A DNA stretch of 64,000 nucleotides from Clostridium sp. (GTDB lineage: Bacteria > Bacillota > Clostridia > Clostridiales > Clostridiaceae): contig NZ_JAKVOI010000001.1 in assembly GCF_022482905.1 (NCBI RefSeq), positions 1,489,958 through 1,553,957 of the forward strand, given 5' to 3'. The notes beneath the pieces are model-generated. The model had not been told where the DNA came from, did not search any database, and worked only from the letters and a program-made list of their open reading frames with translations. Each line of letters begins with the position of its first letter. Position 1 is the first letter of the stretch. Positions 28,945 to 39,016 of this stretch are shown here, one piece after another. The translations under genes and the position numbers were made by a program.

Positions 28945-28989
28945 TTGAAAAACAGCTGTCCCTTAAAACTTGGGACAGCTGTTTTTCAA
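28945..28989. terminator. Bidirectional terminator between the ABC exporter and the his operon
   Basis: Perfect 18-bp stem (28945-28962 and 28972-28989) with a nine-base loop. It has GTTTTTC on the plus side and, for the convergent his operon, GTTTTTCAAT on the minus side, so it can end both transcripts. Confidence 0.88.
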
Positions 28990-28997
28990 GCTTTATT

Positions 28998-29330
28998 CTA
29001 TATCTTCTCTATATTTCTTCTCTCCGGCTTTTTATTTTTTATCTTCTTTCTTCTCTTCTCAAGTTCTTCCTCTATTTCTTCCAGAGTTATATCCTGGTTT
29101 ACCATAAGTACAAGCATGTGGTATATAAGATCACATATTTCTGGAATTTCCTCATCTTTTTTTCCATTTTTACTTGCAATTATAACTTCAGTTGACTCTT
29201 CTCCAACCTTTTTCAAGATCTTGTCTATCCCTTTTGCAAATAGATAATTTGTATAGGAATCCTCTACAGGATTTTTCTTTCTATCCTCTATCAACTTGTA
29301 AAGTTCTTCAATAACACTTTTAATTTCCAT
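28998..29330 (-). CDS. hisE: Phosphoribosyl-ATP pyrophosphatase
   Basis: Second step of histidine synthesis: PR-ATP to PR-AMP plus pyrophosphate. 110-residue MazG-like helical protein with the family signature [19 protein letters not shown] and metal-binding [16 protein letters not shown]. It is separate from hisI here, whereas many bacteria fuse them. Last gene of the operon, ending nine bases before the shared terminator. ATG start, GGAGG upstream. Confidence 0.95.
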   Translation of the reverse strand: MEIKSVIEELYKLIEDRKKNPVEDSYTNYLFAKGIDKILKKVGEESTEVIIASKNGKKDEEIPEICDLIYHMLVLMVNQDITLEEIEEELEKRRKKIKNKKPERRNIEKI

Positions 29331-29362
29331 GAGTATCCGTATCCTCCTTCAGTTTACATTTA

Positions 29363-29710
29363 TCAATTATCTCTTGTCAATTGATTGAAAAAGCAGCTCC
29401 TGCTTCCTGTATGGCAGGCTGCTCCTATTTGATCCACCTTTATTAAAAGTGTATCATAATCACAGTCCACAGCTATACTCTTCACATGTTGAAAATGTCC
29501 TGAAGTGGCTCCCTTGTTCCAGTATTCCTGCCTTGATCTGCTCCAGAACCAGGTAGTACCGGTTTCTATAGTCCTTTTAAGTGATTCTTCATTCATATAG
29601 GCAAGCATGAGTACCTGGTTATTTTCAAAATCCTGAACTACTGCAGGAATAAGTCCGCCTCTAAAATCAACCTTTTCAAGCAGCTTGCCGTCATAATTTA
29701 GTTTGGGCAT
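29363..29710 (-). CDS. hisI: Phosphoribosyl-AMP cyclohydrolase
   Basis: Third step of histidine synthesis. 115 residues with [27 protein letters not shown], the catalytic and magnesium-binding [14 protein letters not shown] and the zinc cysteines in [11 protein letters not shown]. Stand-alone form. ATG start with GGGAGG. It lies between hisF and hisE. Confidence 0.96.
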   Translation of the reverse strand: MPKLNYDGKLLEKVDFRGGLIPAVVQDFENNQVLMLAYMNEESLKRTIETGTTWFWSRSRQEYWNKGATSGHFQHVKSIAVDCDYDTLLIKVDQIGAACHTGSRSCFFNQLTRDN

Positions 29711-29723
29711 ATTCTGTACCTCC

Positions 29724-30485
29724 CTATAACCTGACCGGTATATTTTTTTTATAAAGATATTGTTTTACTTCTTTTATGGTAAGTTCTCCATAGTGGAAAA
29801 GTGATGCAACTAATGCCGCGTCTGCACCGGTATCTTCAAAAACGTCATAAAAATCTCTCAATGAACCACAGCCTCCTGAGGCAATTACAGGAATATTGAC
29901 CAAATCTGAAACTGCATTTGTTACAGGTATATCATACCCTTCCTTCGTACCATCTGCATCCATGCTTGTAAGAAGAATCTCACCCGCTCCAAGTTCTTCA
30001 ACCTTTCTGGCCCATTGGAGTGCATCAAGCCCGGTATCTATTCTTCCACCATTTATGACTACATTCCAGCCGCTCTTGTCCTTTCTCATTCTGGCATCAA
30101 TGGCAACTACTACGCATTGACTTCCAAATCTATCTGCCGCCCTTGTTATTAAATCAGGATCTCTGATAGCCGCTGAATTAACCGATATTTTATCTGCTCC
30201 CGCCCTCAAAATATTTTTGAAGTCATCAAGGTTTCTTATTCCGCCACCTACAGTAAGTGGTATAAACACCTGTTCTGCAGTCCTTCTCACTACATCTATC
30301 ATGGTCCTGCGTTTTTCATGAGTTGCAGTTATGTCCAGGAAAACTATCTCGTCTGCCCCATGAGAATTATATACTTTTGCTATTTCAACAGGATCGCCCA
30401 CATCCTTCAAATTCACAAAATTTATTCCCTTCACAACCCTTCCCATATTTACATCCAGGCATGGAATTATTCTTTTTGTAAGCAA
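29724..30485 (-). CDS. hisF: Imidazole glycerol phosphate synthase, cyclase subunit
   Basis: TIM-barrel partner of HisH; closes the imidazole ring and releases AICAR. Catalytic Asp residues are in [16 protein letters not shown] near the start and VVAIDARM near residue 127; the phosphate sites VGGGIRN and ASGGCGS are intact. The TTG at 30485, eight bases after AGGAAG, gives [12 protein letters not shown] as in other HisF proteins; the GTG three codons earlier overlaps the hisC stop and is too close to that site. The frame overlaps or abuts hisC. Confidence 0.95.
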   Translation of the reverse strand: MLTKRIIPCLDVNMGRVVKGINFVNLKDVGDPVEIAKVYNSHGADEIVFLDITATHEKRRTMIDVVRRTAEQVFIPLTVGGGIRNLDDFKNILRAGADKISVNSAAIRDPDLITRAADRFGSQCVVVAIDARMRKDKSGWNVVINGGRIDTGLDALQWARKVEELGAGEILLTSMDADGTKEGYDIPVTNAVSDLVNIPVIASGGCGSLRDFYDVFEDTGADAALVASLFHYGELTIKEVKQYLYKKNIPVRL

Positions 30486-30490
30486 TTTTT

Positions 30491-31555
30491 TCACTTCCTA
30501 TCCATTATTTGCTCAAGTGCCGATATAAAAAATTTCATATCTTCTTCTGAACCTATACTGACTCTAAGATAATTATCTATTTTGTCCTTGTTGAAATATC
30601 TTACAAGAACACCTTTCTTCCTCAATTCTTTAAAAAGTACCTCAGCTGTATAAAGCGGGTGGTTTATAAAAATAAAATTGGCTTTTGAAGGTATAACCTT
30701 GAATCCAAGTTTATTGAGTTTAACTGTAACCTTTTCTCTCGTATTCATTATACGTACTGTACATTTTTTAAAATATGCATCATCCTCTATGGCAGACACC
30801 GCCGCTGCATTGGCTATTCTGTCCACTGTATAGGAATTGAAGGAATTCTTTATTCTATTCAATCCATCTATGAGCTCTTCCTGTCCCATGGCAAAACCCA
30901 CACGGATTCCTGCAAGTGAACGTGATTTGGATAATGTCTGAACTACAAGGAGATTTTTATAATCCTTTATAAGTCCAACTACTGAATCACATCCAAAATC
31001 AACATAGGCTTCATCGATTATTACAACTTTGCTTGAATTATAATCAAGTATTTTCTTTATTGAATCCACATCAAGACATCTTCCCGTAGGAGCATTTGGA
31101 TTTGGAATTACTATACCTCCATTTTCAGAAAGAAATCTATTTACCGGAATGGAAAAATCCTCATTCAGTTCTGCAAGTTTGTATTTTATATTGTACAATG
31201 ATGCGTACACAGGATAGAAGCTATAACTTATGTCCGGAAAAATTATAGTTTCATCGGTATTGAAAAATGTAAGAAATGACATTGCCAGTACCTCATCGGA
31301 ACCATTTCCAACAAAAACTTGATTTTTATTCAGTCCATAGTATTCTGCAATAGTCTCTCTAAGCACATCACAATCCGGATCCGGATAGAGTCTCAAATCT
31401 CCATTTGCCGTATTCTTTATTGTTTCAATAACTTTCGGCGATGGTGGATATGGATTTTCATTGGTATTCAATTTTACATATTTTTTGTCTTTAGGCTGTT
31501 CCCCGCATACATATGGCTCCACACTTTTTGTAAGTTTGCTCCAATATATACTCAT
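30491..31555 (-). CDS. hisC: Histidinol-phosphate aminotransferase
   Basis: Fold-type I PLP enzyme that converts imidazole acetol phosphate to histidinol phosphate. [29 protein letters not shown] and the PLP-lysine block [21 protein letters not shown] are present, 354 residues. ATG start with GGGAGGTG upstream. Placed between hisA and hisF, which is an uncommon position for hisC in Clostridia as far as I recall. Confidence 0.94.
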   Translation of the reverse strand: MSIYWSKLTKSVEPYVCGEQPKDKKYVKLNTNENPYPPSPKVIETIKNTANGDLRLYPDPDCDVLRETIAEYYGLNKNQVFVGNGSDEVLAMSFLTFFNTDETIIFPDISYSFYPVYASLYNIKYKLAELNEDFSIPVNRFLSENGGIVIPNPNAPTGRCLDVDSIKKILDYNSSKVVIIDEAYVDFGCDSVVGLIKDYKNLLVVQTLSKSRSLAGIRVGFAMGQEELIDGLNRIKNSFNSYTVDRIANAAAVSAIEDDAYFKKCTVRIMNTREKVTVKLNKLGFKVIPSKANFIFINHPLYTAEVLFKELRKKGVLVRYFNKDKIDNYLRVSIGSEEDMKFFISALEQIMDRK

Positions 31556-31586
31556 AATCGGTTCACACCTCCCATGTATAATCTTT

Positions 31587-32300
31587 TTATCTGCATAATT
31601 CTATCGCTTCCTTTAAATCTATGTTTCCCGAATATATAGCTTTGCCTGTAATAACACCATAAATTCCCATTTCACTTATATGCTTCAAGTCATCTATATT
31701 TTTAATTCCACCTGAGGCTATTATATTGCACCCCACGTTATCATTGATTTCGGAAAGTTGTTCAATATTCGGACCCTGCAGCGTTCCATCCTTGCTTATA
31801 TCTGTAAATATAATGGTTTTGATCCCTATGTTCTCCATCTGCCTTGCGAAATCTATGTAATCCACACTGCTTACATCGAGCCATCCATTTACAGCAACTT
31901 TTTTATCCTTTGCATCTATGCCTACAGCTATCTTGTCTCCATGTCTTTTCACTGCTTTCTTTACAAAATCCGGGTTTTTCAGTGCTGCAGTTCCAAGTAT
32001 TACCCTTGACACTCCACCTTCAACAAGCATATCTACAGTTTCCATGTCCCTTATTCCACCGCCGAGTTCTACTGGAATTCCTACAGTTTTAACTATATTT
32101 AATATGACATCCAAATTTTTTATTTTTCCATTTAGTGCCCCATCCAGATCCACCATGTGAATATATTCTGCCCCAACTCTTCTAAATTCCAATGCCACCT
32201 TCAATGGATCTTCTCCTACGACTTCCGATTTTTCAAACTTTCCCTGATACAATCTTACACATTTGCCATCTCTTAAATCTATAGCTGGAAGTATTATCAT
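31587..32300 (-). CDS. hisA: ProFAR isomerase
   Basis: Fourth step: Amadori isomerisation of ProFAR to PRFAR. TIM barrel sister of HisF with [20 protein letters not shown] (catalytic Asp), ELGGGIRD and the second catalytic Asp in [16 protein letters not shown], then ASGGIKN. The ATG at 32300 overlaps the hisH stop as ATGA, with GGGAG upstream, so hisH and hisA are translationally coupled; five earlier in-frame codons are not needed. 237 residues. Confidence 0.96.
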   Translation of the reverse strand: MIILPAIDLRDGKCVRLYQGKFEKSEVVGEDPLKVALEFRRVGAEYIHMVDLDGALNGKIKNLDVILNIVKTVGIPVELGGGIRDMETVDMLVEGGVSRVILGTAALKNPDFVKKAVKRHGDKIAVGIDAKDKKVAVNGWLDVSSVDYIDFARQMENIGIKTIIFTDISKDGTLQGPNIEQLSEINDNVGCNIIASGGIKNIDDLKHISEMGIYGVITGKAIYSGNIDLKEAIELCR

Positions 32301-32902
32301 TTTATCAGCTCCCAAAAATTTTTTAACATCTGCATGCCAGGTTCTCCGCTCTTTTCAGGATGGAATTGAAGCCCATATACATTTCCCTTGCTCACTACTG
32401 CAGGAGTATCTATGCCATAAATGCTGTGGGCATTCAGTATTCCTTCCTCCTCAATTGCAGCATAGTAAGAATGTACAAAATATACATAGCTTCCTTCCTT
32501 GACATTTCTCAGTATCTTGCATGGGTTGTCAATTACAAGATTGTTCCATCCCATATGCGGTATTTTCAAATCCACTTCCAATTTTTTGATCTTTCCTTTT
32601 AGAAAACCAAACCCTTTTGTCGGTCTTACTTCTTCACTTTCTTCAAACAGCAGCTGCATTCCAAGGCATATTCCCATAAGCGGTATTCCAGCTTCCACTG
32701 CTCTTTTCAAAACACCGTCTATACCCAATTTCTTTATATTTTCCATGGCATCCGGGAAAGCCCCTACTCCAGGAAGAATTATCCCCGAGCTTTTTAATAT
32801 TCTATCCCTGTCACCAGTTATCTCAGCTTCAGCACCTATGAACTCCAGAGCTTTTTGCACACTTCTCAAATTTCCCATTCCATAATCTATAATAGAAATC
32901 AT
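32297..32902 (-). CDS. hisH: Imidazole glycerol phosphate synthase, glutaminase subunit
   Basis: Class I glutamine amidotransferase that feeds ammonia to HisF. Nucleophile Cys in [14 protein letters not shown], catalytic His and Glu in [13 protein letters not shown], oxyanion strand [11 protein letters not shown]. 201 residues. ATG start with GAGGGC upstream. Confidence 0.96.
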   Translation of the reverse strand: MISIIDYGMGNLRSVQKALEFIGAEAEITGDRDRILKSSGIILPGVGAFPDAMENIKKLGIDGVLKRAVEAGIPLMGICLGMQLLFEESEEVRPTKGFGFLKGKIKKLEVDLKIPHMGWNNLVIDNPCKILRNVKEGSYVYFVHSYYAAIEEEGILNAHSIYGIDTPAVVSKGNVYGLQFHPEKSGEPGMQMLKNFWELIK

Positions 32903-32938
32903 TCCACAGCCCTCTTTTCATCTAATAAATTATTGCAC

Positions 32939-33538
32939 TTATATTGTTCCCTTTGTAGACAATACACCCTTTATATCATCATCTATAGTATAGGCCTCTT
33001 TAAAAGCATGCCCAAATGCCTTGAACATTCCCTCTATGATATGATGGGTATTCTTACCGTAAAGTGACTTTACATGCAGTGTCATATCTGAATTAAATGC
33101 CAGTGCCCTGAAAAACTCCTCTACAAGTTCCGTATCCATTTCGCCTACCTTCTGGCTCTTCAGCTCACCTTCAAATACAAGATAGGGACGGCCGCTCAAG
33201 TCTATAGATGCCATCTCGAGACTCTCATCCATTGGAACAAAGAATGTACCATAGCGTCTTATATGTTTCTTGTCTCCAAGTGCACCTTTTATACACTTTC
33301 CAAGAACTATGCCCGTATCCTCAATTGTATGGTGAAAATCCACATTCAGGTCCCCCTCTGCCTTTACATTCAAGTCGACCATGCCATGCTTTGCTATCAT
33401 GGTAAGCATATGATCGAAGAATCCTATTCCAGTATCGATATTATAGTTTCCTTCTCCATCTATATCCATATCAGCAGTTATATTTGTCTCCAAAGTATTT
33501 CGTGAAATCGAGAATTTCCTGTGATCTTTCAGTTCCAT
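32939..33538 (-). CDS. hisB: Imidazoleglycerol-phosphate dehydratase
   Basis: Seventh step. Manganese-dependent dehydratase with the two His-rich repeats: DTGIGFFDHMLTMIAKHG, DFHHTIEDTGI, then the second set ending GKNTHHIIEGMFKAFGHA. Only the dehydratase domain is present, without the N-terminal histidinol phosphatase seen in E. coli, so a separate phosphatase is required. ATG at 33538 is eight bases after GAGGGG; 199 residues. Confidence 0.96.
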   Translation of the reverse strand: MELKDHRKFSISRNTLETNITADMDIDGEGNYNIDTGIGFFDHMLTMIAKHGMVDLNVKAEGDLNVDFHHTIEDTGIVLGKCIKGALGDKKHIRRYGTFFVPMDESLEMASIDLSGRPYLVFEGELKSQKVGEMDTELVEEFFRALAFNSDMTLHVKSLYGKNTHHIIEGMFKAFGHAFKEAYTIDDDIKGVLSTKGTI

Positions 33539-33551
33539 AAATTTCACCCCT

Positions 33552-34844
33552 CTAGTTTTTCCTTACATATATGGAATTTCTGTGGGCTGTAAGCCCTTCG
33601 TCTTCCGCTATGGTCATAATGCTGTCCGCCGCCTTTTGAAGCTCCTCTTTTGAATAATATATATAACTTGATTTCTTTACAAAGTCATCTACGGAAAGAG
33701 GTGAAAAAAATCTGGCCGTTCCGCTTGTAGGCAGCACATGATTGGGGCCTCCAAAGTAATCTCCAAGAGGTTCTGGACTATAGGACCCCAGGAACACAGA
33801 GCCTGCATTTCTGACACATGGAAGATATGAAAATGGATCTTTTATACACAGTTCCATGTGCTCCGGTGCTATTTCATTTCCCATGTCCAGTGCCTCCTCC
33901 AGGCTGTCAACTACAATGATTATTCCGTTATTTTTGAGGGATTCCTCTATTATATCCTTTCTTCCAAGTTGTTCTATCTGTCTTTCTATTTCCTCATCTA
34001 CCTGTTTTGCAAAATCATAGGATGTAGTTACAAGTGCAGCCGATGCCAGTTTGTCATGCTCCGCCTGTGACATGAGATCTGCTGCCGTAAACACTGGATT
34101 TGCAGTTTCATCTGCTATAACGAGTATTTCGCTGGGTCCTGCTATCATGTCTATGTCCACTTCTCCATAGACAAGCTTTTTTGAAGTTGCAACATATATA
34201 TTCCCCGGTCCAACTATCTTATCCACTTTTGGAATTGTTTCCGTACCATAGGCAAGGGCTGCTACAGCCTGAGCCCCTCCTATCTTGTATATTTTATCCG
34301 CACCCGCTATGTCTGCTGCTACAAGCACACTGGGATTTATGTCAAGATTCTTTCTAACCGGCGTTACCATTACTATTTCATCCACCCCTGCAATCTTGGC
34401 AGGAATTATATTCATGAGTACAGATGAGGGATAGGCTGCTGTTCCTCCCGGTACATAAACACCCACCCTCTTTAGAGGTATATATCTCTGGCCCATTATT
34501 TTCCCTGGTTCATCTGCCACTACAAAGGAATTATGCTTCTGTTTTTCATGGAACTTTTCAATATTTTTCTTCGCCTTTTTTAGAGCCTCAATAAATTCTT
34601 TATCTACTTTTTCATAGGCTTCATCTATTTCACCTCTATCTACTAAAATATTACCAGAATTCAGTTCTTCCGAGTCAAGCCTGTTGGTATACTCAATCAA
34701 GGCTGAATCCCCTCTCTTTCTTACTTCATCCAGTATACCGGCAACTGTTTTGACAACATCTGAATCCACTTCAGTTCTTCTGCTCTTCAGGAGTTTTAAA
34801 TAATCTTCTTTTCCTTCTTTGTTGCCCTTAATTATTTTAATCAA
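33552..34844 (-). CDS. hisD: Histidinol dehydrogenase
   Basis: Last two steps: NAD-linked oxidation of histidinol to histidine. Zinc enzyme of 430 residues with YVPGGTAAYPSSVLM, VGPGNIYVATSKKLVYG, DMIAGPSEILVIAD, DLMSQAEHDKLA and the C-terminal GPNHVLPTSGTARFFSPLSV. TTG start that overlaps the hisG stop by four bases; AAGGAGG precedes it. Full length. Confidence 0.97.
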   Translation of the reverse strand: MIKIIKGNKEGKEDYLKLLKSRRTEVDSDVVKTVAGILDEVRKRGDSALIEYTNRLDSEELNSGNILVDRGEIDEAYEKVDKEFIEALKKAKKNIEKFHEKQKHNSFVVADEPGKIMGQRYIPLKRVGVYVPGGTAAYPSSVLMNIIPAKIAGVDEIVMVTPVRKNLDINPSVLVAADIAGADKIYKIGGAQAVAALAYGTETIPKVDKIVGPGNIYVATSKKLVYGEVDIDMIAGPSEILVIADETANPVFTAADLMSQAEHDKLASAALVTTSYDFAKQVDEEIERQIEQLGRKDIIEESLKNNGIIIVVDSLEEALDMGNEIAPEHMELCIKDPFSYLPCVRNAGSVFLGSYSPEPLGDYFGGPNHVLPTSGTARFFSPLSVDDFVKKSSYIYYSKEELQKAADSIMTIAEDEGLTAHRNSIYVRKN

Positions 34845-35518
34845 TTTATAGCCTCCTTCAACTTCATTGACTGTTCTCTTCTCGCTACTTCATCCTTCAA
34901 ATTGTCTACTATATCCTCTATTTCATCCTTTTTCATCTTCAAGCTTGCCATATTTACTATAAGTCTTGTACTTATGTTGCATATATCGCTGTAAACCTCA
35001 AGACCATTTTCCTTCAAGGTTGTTCCTGTCTCCACTATATCCACAATAGCGTCGGACAATCCGAGGATGGGGGCAAGTTCTACTGAACCTTCTATCTTTA
35101 TTATTTCGATATCGCACCCCAATTTTTTAAAATAATTCCTTGCTACATGAGGATATTTGGTTGCTATTTTTTTTCTGCTGTATCCCTCATAAAAGTTTTT
35201 ACCTTTAGGTCCTGCAAGGGCGAATTTGCATTTTCCAAATTTCAAATCCATTATTTCATAACAGTTTTTATCAAATTCCATCATAGTATCTTTTCCGACT
35301 ATTCCTATATCCACCACTCCATGTTCTACATAGGTTAGTACATCCGGGGCTTTTACAAGTACAAAATCCATATTGTACCTGTCATCATGGAAAATGAGCT
35401 TTCTTCCCTTGTTTTCAATTCCACTGCAGTCTGCTCCTATTGCTTTGAACATCTCTACTGCATTTTTTTCTATTCTTCCCTTTGTAAGTGCTATTTTTAA
35501 AGGCTTTCTATTATCCAA
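34841..35518 (-). CDS. hisG: ATP phosphoribosyltransferase, short form
   Basis: First, rate-setting step of histidine synthesis. About 225 residues, the short form lacking the C-terminal feedback domain, which needs HisZ. KIALTKGRIEK, DIGIVGKDTMME and the PRPP loop VDIVETGTTLKENGL are present. TTG at 35518, seven bases after AAGGGAAG, is preferred; the GTG at 35527 overlaps that site. Overlaps hisD by four bases. Confidence 0.95.
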   Translation of the reverse strand: MDNRKPLKIALTKGRIEKNAVEMFKAIGADCSGIENKGRKLIFHDDRYNMDFVLVKAPDVLTYVEHGVVDIGIVGKDTMMEFDKNCYEIMDLKFGKCKFALAGPKGKNFYEGYSRKKIATKYPHVARNYFKKLGCDIEIIKIEGSVELAPILGLSDAIVDIVETGTTLKENGLEVYSDICNISTRLIVNMASLKMKKDEIEDIVDNLKDEVARREQSMKLKEAIN

Positions 35519-35549
35519 AAAATTCACTTCCCTTATAATATCTTTATAT

Positions 35550-36725
35550 CTATATTACTATAAATTCGTCCATTCCCTTTGAATCGAAATATCTATGTGC
35601 GCTGTCTTCATCATCAAAGATGCTCAATTCTACAATTGCACCTTGTTTTCTAAGTTTTTCAGCCTTGCTATATGCATTTTTATAATTCCCGTCAGCATAG
35701 TATATAAGAACTTTTTTCTTTTTAGTCCCATATTCCTCCACACTGCCAATTGCTTTCATGATATTGTTGACATCTATGGCAAGTCCTGTGGCACACTCAT
35801 TATCGCCAAATTGTCTGGACAGGTTGTCATATCTACCCCCGCTTAATATGCTGTCCCCTACACCCTGCACATAACCTCTGAAGATTATTCCGGTGTAATA
35901 GTCAATATTTTGTATCATTCCCAAATCAACCGATACGTACTTTTCATAACCTGCATCACAAACTGCCATGTAGATTTTTCTCAAGTTATCGATGGAATCG
36001 AGTGCTCCGGCGTTGTCCGTCATAGATGCCGCCCTATCCAAAATGGTGATATCCCCGAACAACTTTGGAAGCTCCGCAAATATGCACCTATATTTTTCAT
36101 CTATATAATATCCATTTTCATCAATAAAATTTTCAAGCGCCGTAAAATTTTTATTTTCAATATAATTTTTAAGTAGTTTTTCTTTTTCAAAATCCATTTT
36201 AGCTTCTTTTATTATGCTCTTGAAGAAATCAATCTGACCAAGCTCTATTTTGAAATCATCAAGTCCGCATTTTAAAAGAGCTCTTATGGCAGTCGTGACA
36301 ATCTCCACATCCGCCTTCATACTTTCCGTACCCAGTATTTCTATGCCTGATTGGGCAATTTCTATGTCCTTGCCATTTAGGTTTTCATTCTGTCTATATA
36401 TATTTTCCATATAGCAGAGTTTCAGCGGGTGTGGTGCCATCTTTAGTTTTGTAGCTGAAATCCTGACTGCAGGCGTAGTCATATCAGGCCTTAGTACCAT
36501 CATCCTGCCCTGTTTGTCAAAGAGTTTATACATATTCTCCTGCTTGAATATTGTTTTATCATAATTAAAAACATCATAAAATTCCAGAAGAGGTGACGAT
36601 ATTTCCATGAAACCAGCATCAATATAGGTTTGTCTCAATATAGTCTGTATCTCGACTTTTTTGCTGCACTCCTCGAAAATAAGATCTTTGGCTCCCTCCG
36701 GTATATATCTGTTCCAGTTTTCCAT
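35550..36725 (-). CDS. hisZ: ATP phosphoribosyltransferase regulatory subunit
   Basis: Histidyl-tRNA synthetase-like protein without the anticodon domain function; it forms a hetero-octamer with short HisG and gives histidine feedback control. Contains PEGAKDLIFEE, a class II core (SSPLLEFYDVFNYD, MVLRPDMTTPAVRI) and SGGRYDNLSRQFG. 391 residues, first gene of the operon. ATG start with AGGAGG upstream. Confidence 0.94.
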   Translation of the reverse strand: MENWNRYIPEGAKDLIFEECSKKVEIQTILRQTYIDAGFMEISSPLLEFYDVFNYDKTIFKQENMYKLFDKQGRMMVLRPDMTTPAVRISATKLKMAPHPLKLCYMENIYRQNENLNGKDIEIAQSGIEILGTESMKADVEIVTTAIRALLKCGLDDFKIELGQIDFFKSIIKEAKMDFEKEKLLKNYIENKNFTALENFIDENGYYIDEKYRCIFAELPKLFGDITILDRAASMTDNAGALDSIDNLRKIYMAVCDAGYEKYVSVDLGMIQNIDYYTGIIFRGYVQGVGDSILSGGRYDNLSRQFGDNECATGLAIDVNNIMKAIGSVEEYGTKKKKVLIYYADGNYKNAYSKAEKLRKQGAIVELSIFDDEDSAHRYFDSKGMDEFIVI

Positions 36726-36768
36726 ATAAGTCCTCCTAATTTAATTTATCATGGTAAAGTGATAAATC

Positions 36769-36808
36769 GATATAGTGTTACTATATCAGATATTCATTCA
36801 AAATTCAA
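36769..36808 (-). promoter_or_regulatory. his operon promoter with palindromic operator
   Basis: On the minus strand TTGAAT (36803-36808) and TATAGT (36780-36785) are 17 bases apart. The -10 box lies inside a perfect palindrome, GATATAGT AAC ACTATATC (36769-36787), which extends into the start-site side. A repressor bound there would block RNA polymerase. A TrpR-like regulator (YerC/HisR) has been proposed for his operons in Firmicutes; that link is inference. No T-box was found. Confidence 0.7.
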
Positions 36809-36827
36809 TAGTCTTTTACCTATAAAA

Positions 36828-36862
36828 ATACCTGACCAAATTATTTTTATAAGGTCAGGTAT
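36828..36862 (-). terminator. VanW gene terminator
   Basis: ATACCTGACC (36828-36837) and GGTCAGGTAT (36853-36862) form a perfect 10-bp stem, followed on the minus strand by TTTTTAT. It starts 12 bases after the VanW stop and precedes the his promoter. Confidence 0.85.
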
Positions 36863-36874
36863 CTTTACAAAATT

Positions 36875-38257
36875 TTATTTGGATATTGAAGCTCCTAATT
36901 TAGTTACACCTGGAACTGCCATATACAGATCATCTGAAATAACTTCAGATGCAACTAATTTTTCATTTTCATAAATATCCCTTGTAACTCGGGATCTGTA
37001 TCCATTGCGGCCTTGTTGAACAATGACAGATTCGCCTTCAGGTATGTCAAAACCATTTACGACTTTAGTACCTGGTGGTATTTCTTCATAAATATTATTT
37101 GAAACAATATATTTTCTATCCAGCAGGTTTGAATTTGAGTATATGTTTATATGTATGTTTCCATTTTCGGTATGTGATTCTATATAAATAGGATACTTCA
37201 AAGTATTTCTAAATTTAAAATCTATATTGTTCCAGTCAACCGTAGCATCCAAACCTATGCCAACATATGAAGGCGGTATAGTATGATGTGCCCTTTCAGC
37301 AGGCACAAGTCCTGCCCTCAATATGGCATTGTATAAAGTACTGGATACTTGACAAATTCCGCCACCTAAACCGGAATCAATTTTATCACCTACTATTACC
37401 GGTGCTTCCATAAACCCTCTATTCCGTGTTCTCTGTCCAACACAATAATTGAAGCTGAAAATTTCACCAGGCATGACAAGTTTATCATTTATTAACTTCG
37501 AAGAAAGCTCTATATTATGAGCTCTTTCATAAGATGATGAACTGAAATTAGTGCTGAAATGAGCTATATTTGCATTGACCAAAGAAAGTTTGTTCTTGTC
37601 AATATAAGCTCCATATTCTACAACCGGTGCAATTATCTTTACATTATGAATATTTTTACTGTTGATCCTGCTCTTTATTTCATCTTCAAGCTTGTCTTTT
37701 TGCAGCTTATAACCTTTGATATCAGGATTGATTCCTATTTTCCAATTATTCAGAGTTTTAATACTGGCATCAACAGGTTTTTTATCCACATTGCTTCTTA
37801 TAGTACCTATCACATTCTCCATGTAAGTCTGATCATAGATAAAAACTACATCATATAATTTTGAAAATCCCTTTTTTAGAATTTTATCTCTTTCACTCAA
37901 TGTCAGTTTACCTTTTTCAGTGCCAACCTGGCTATCAAATTTATTTTCAATATAATAGTTTTTGATTAATTTGGAATTTTTCAAAGTGTAAATTTTGCCA
38001 TTTGCCTGTATGCTTATTTTTTCTTTCATCAAAGGTTCTATATATTGAACCTCAATCAGCTTTTCATCTTCTTTTATACTTCTACTGTTCAAATGCAGCC
38101 CATTCACCTTTACACCATAATATATCAGATTGTCCCATTTTCTATTATCAGTATATGCCTTCCAGACTAATCCATAGATTGTGCCTATGGAAAAAAGTAT
38201 TACCTGTAGAATCAAAATTTTTGCAGTAAAAGTCATTCGATAGTTTCTTTTGAACAT
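36875..38257 (-). CDS. VanW-family surface protein
   Basis: One N-terminal membrane helix (about residues 9-30), a beta-rich domain resembling the peptidoglycan-binding-4 module, then the VanW domain (IELSSKLINDKLVMPGEIFSFNYCVG, GGGICQVSSTLYNAILRAGL, RAHHTIPPSYV) and a C-terminal G5-like stretch. VanW genes occur with glycopeptide resistance in enterococci but are common and of unknown function in Clostridia; nothing here indicates resistance. ATG at 38257 has GAGGG five bases upstream and is preferred over 38281, which lacks a ribosome site. About 460 residues. Confidence 0.87.
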   Translation of the reverse strand: MFKRNYRMTFTAKILILQVILFSIGTIYGLVWKAYTDNRKWDNLIYYGVKVNGLHLNSRSIKEDEKLIEVQYIEPLMKEKISIQANGKIYTLKNSKLIKNYYIENKFDSQVGTEKGKLTLSERDKILKKGFSKLYDVVFIYDQTYMENVIGTIRSNVDKKPVDASIKTLNNWKIGINPDIKGYKLQKDKLEDEIKSRINSKNIHNVKIIAPVVEYGAYIDKNKLSLVNANIAHFSTNFSSSSYERAHNIELSSKLINDKLVMPGEIFSFNYCVGQRTRNRGFMEAPVIVGDKIDSGLGGGICQVSSTLYNAILRAGLVPAERAHHTIPPSYVGIGLDATVDWNNIDFKFRNTLKYPIYIESHTENGNIHINIYSNSNLLDRKYIVSNNIYEEIPPGTKVVNGFDIPEGESVIVQQGRNGYRSRVTRDIYENEKLVASEVISDDLYMAVPGVTKLGASISK

Positions 38258-38284
38258 AAATTCCCTCTTGTTTTCAGCCATTGT

Positions 38285-38947
38285 CTAATCATCATTGCCA
38301 AAAAAACTAATAATATTGTTTATTTTCCTTGTTTCATACTCTACTATATTATCTTGTTCATTCAACAAATTCTCATTTATTTGTATCTGTTTCCTGTAAT
38401 CATCCACCAACTTGGTTAGGTGCTCTATTTCATCCTTATAATTTTGTATTATTCCATTGATTGAATCACAGTGTTCCTTTGAAAACTGTTTCAGGATATT
38501 TAGTCTTTCCCTGCCGTCAGAAATAAGTTTATCCAAATCTATATTTGAAGAATTAATAATGTTAATTATTGATTCTTTTTTAACTTTATGCGGTAGACTT
38601 TCAGGGAGTGCATTTATAAAATTTCCCAGCATAAAAATTGTATTAACATTACTATTTTCTATACCATATGATGAATATATCTCTTCAATGGTCAAATTAT
38701 TTTCTTTGCTTGAATCAATTTTATTCACAATCTTGATATCTGTGCCGCTGTTCTGGGAATATAAAGGCTTGTCTTCTTTAATTTCATTTTCTCTTTTCTT
38801 AGTGTTATCAGCTTCATTTTTCACTTTGGTCTCATCATCATTATTCTTGAGGTTAACATCTTCTTTATCTGAATTACCAACTATCTCTTTATTATTGGCT
38901 TTTTCAACTAAGTTGAGTTTTTCAAACACTGACATAATTTTTGACAT
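38285..38947 (-). CDS. Coiled-coil protein of unknown function
   Basis: 220 residues, not recognised. Residues 15-80 are a low-complexity charged linker (NNDDETKVKNEADNTKK); residues 90-130 look like a compact helical domain (IEEIYSSYGIE, LGNFINALPES); residues 145-205 are predicted coiled coil ending in NIISFFGNDD. No signal peptide. ATG with GGGGAG upstream. It precedes the VanW gene by 27 bases, so they probably share a transcript, and a wall- or division-related role is possible but unproven. Confidence 0.75.
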   Translation of the reverse strand: MSKIMSVFEKLNLVEKANNKEIVGNSDKEDVNLKNNDDETKVKNEADNTKKRENEIKEDKPLYSQNSGTDIKIVNKIDSSKENNLTIEEIYSSYGIENSNVNTIFMLGNFINALPESLPHKVKKESIINIINSSNIDLDKLISDGRERLNILKQFSKEHCDSINGIIQNYKDEIEHLTKLVDDYRKQIQINENLLNEQDNIVEYETRKINNIISFFGNDD

Positions 38948-39016
38948 ATTTGCTTCTCCCCTATTATCAATCTACTTTCATTCATCTTTAATATTTAAAC
39001 CCGCTTTGGCACTTTT

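Noticed and set aside
36726-36874. T-box or histidine attenuator before hisZ
   Set aside because: No GGGTGGTACC-type T-box, no run of His codons and too little space; the promoter with palindrome accounts for the region.
36875-38257. Glycopeptide resistance gene
   Set aside because: VanW proteins are widespread in Clostridia; no vanA/B, vanH, vanX or two-component genes are nearby.
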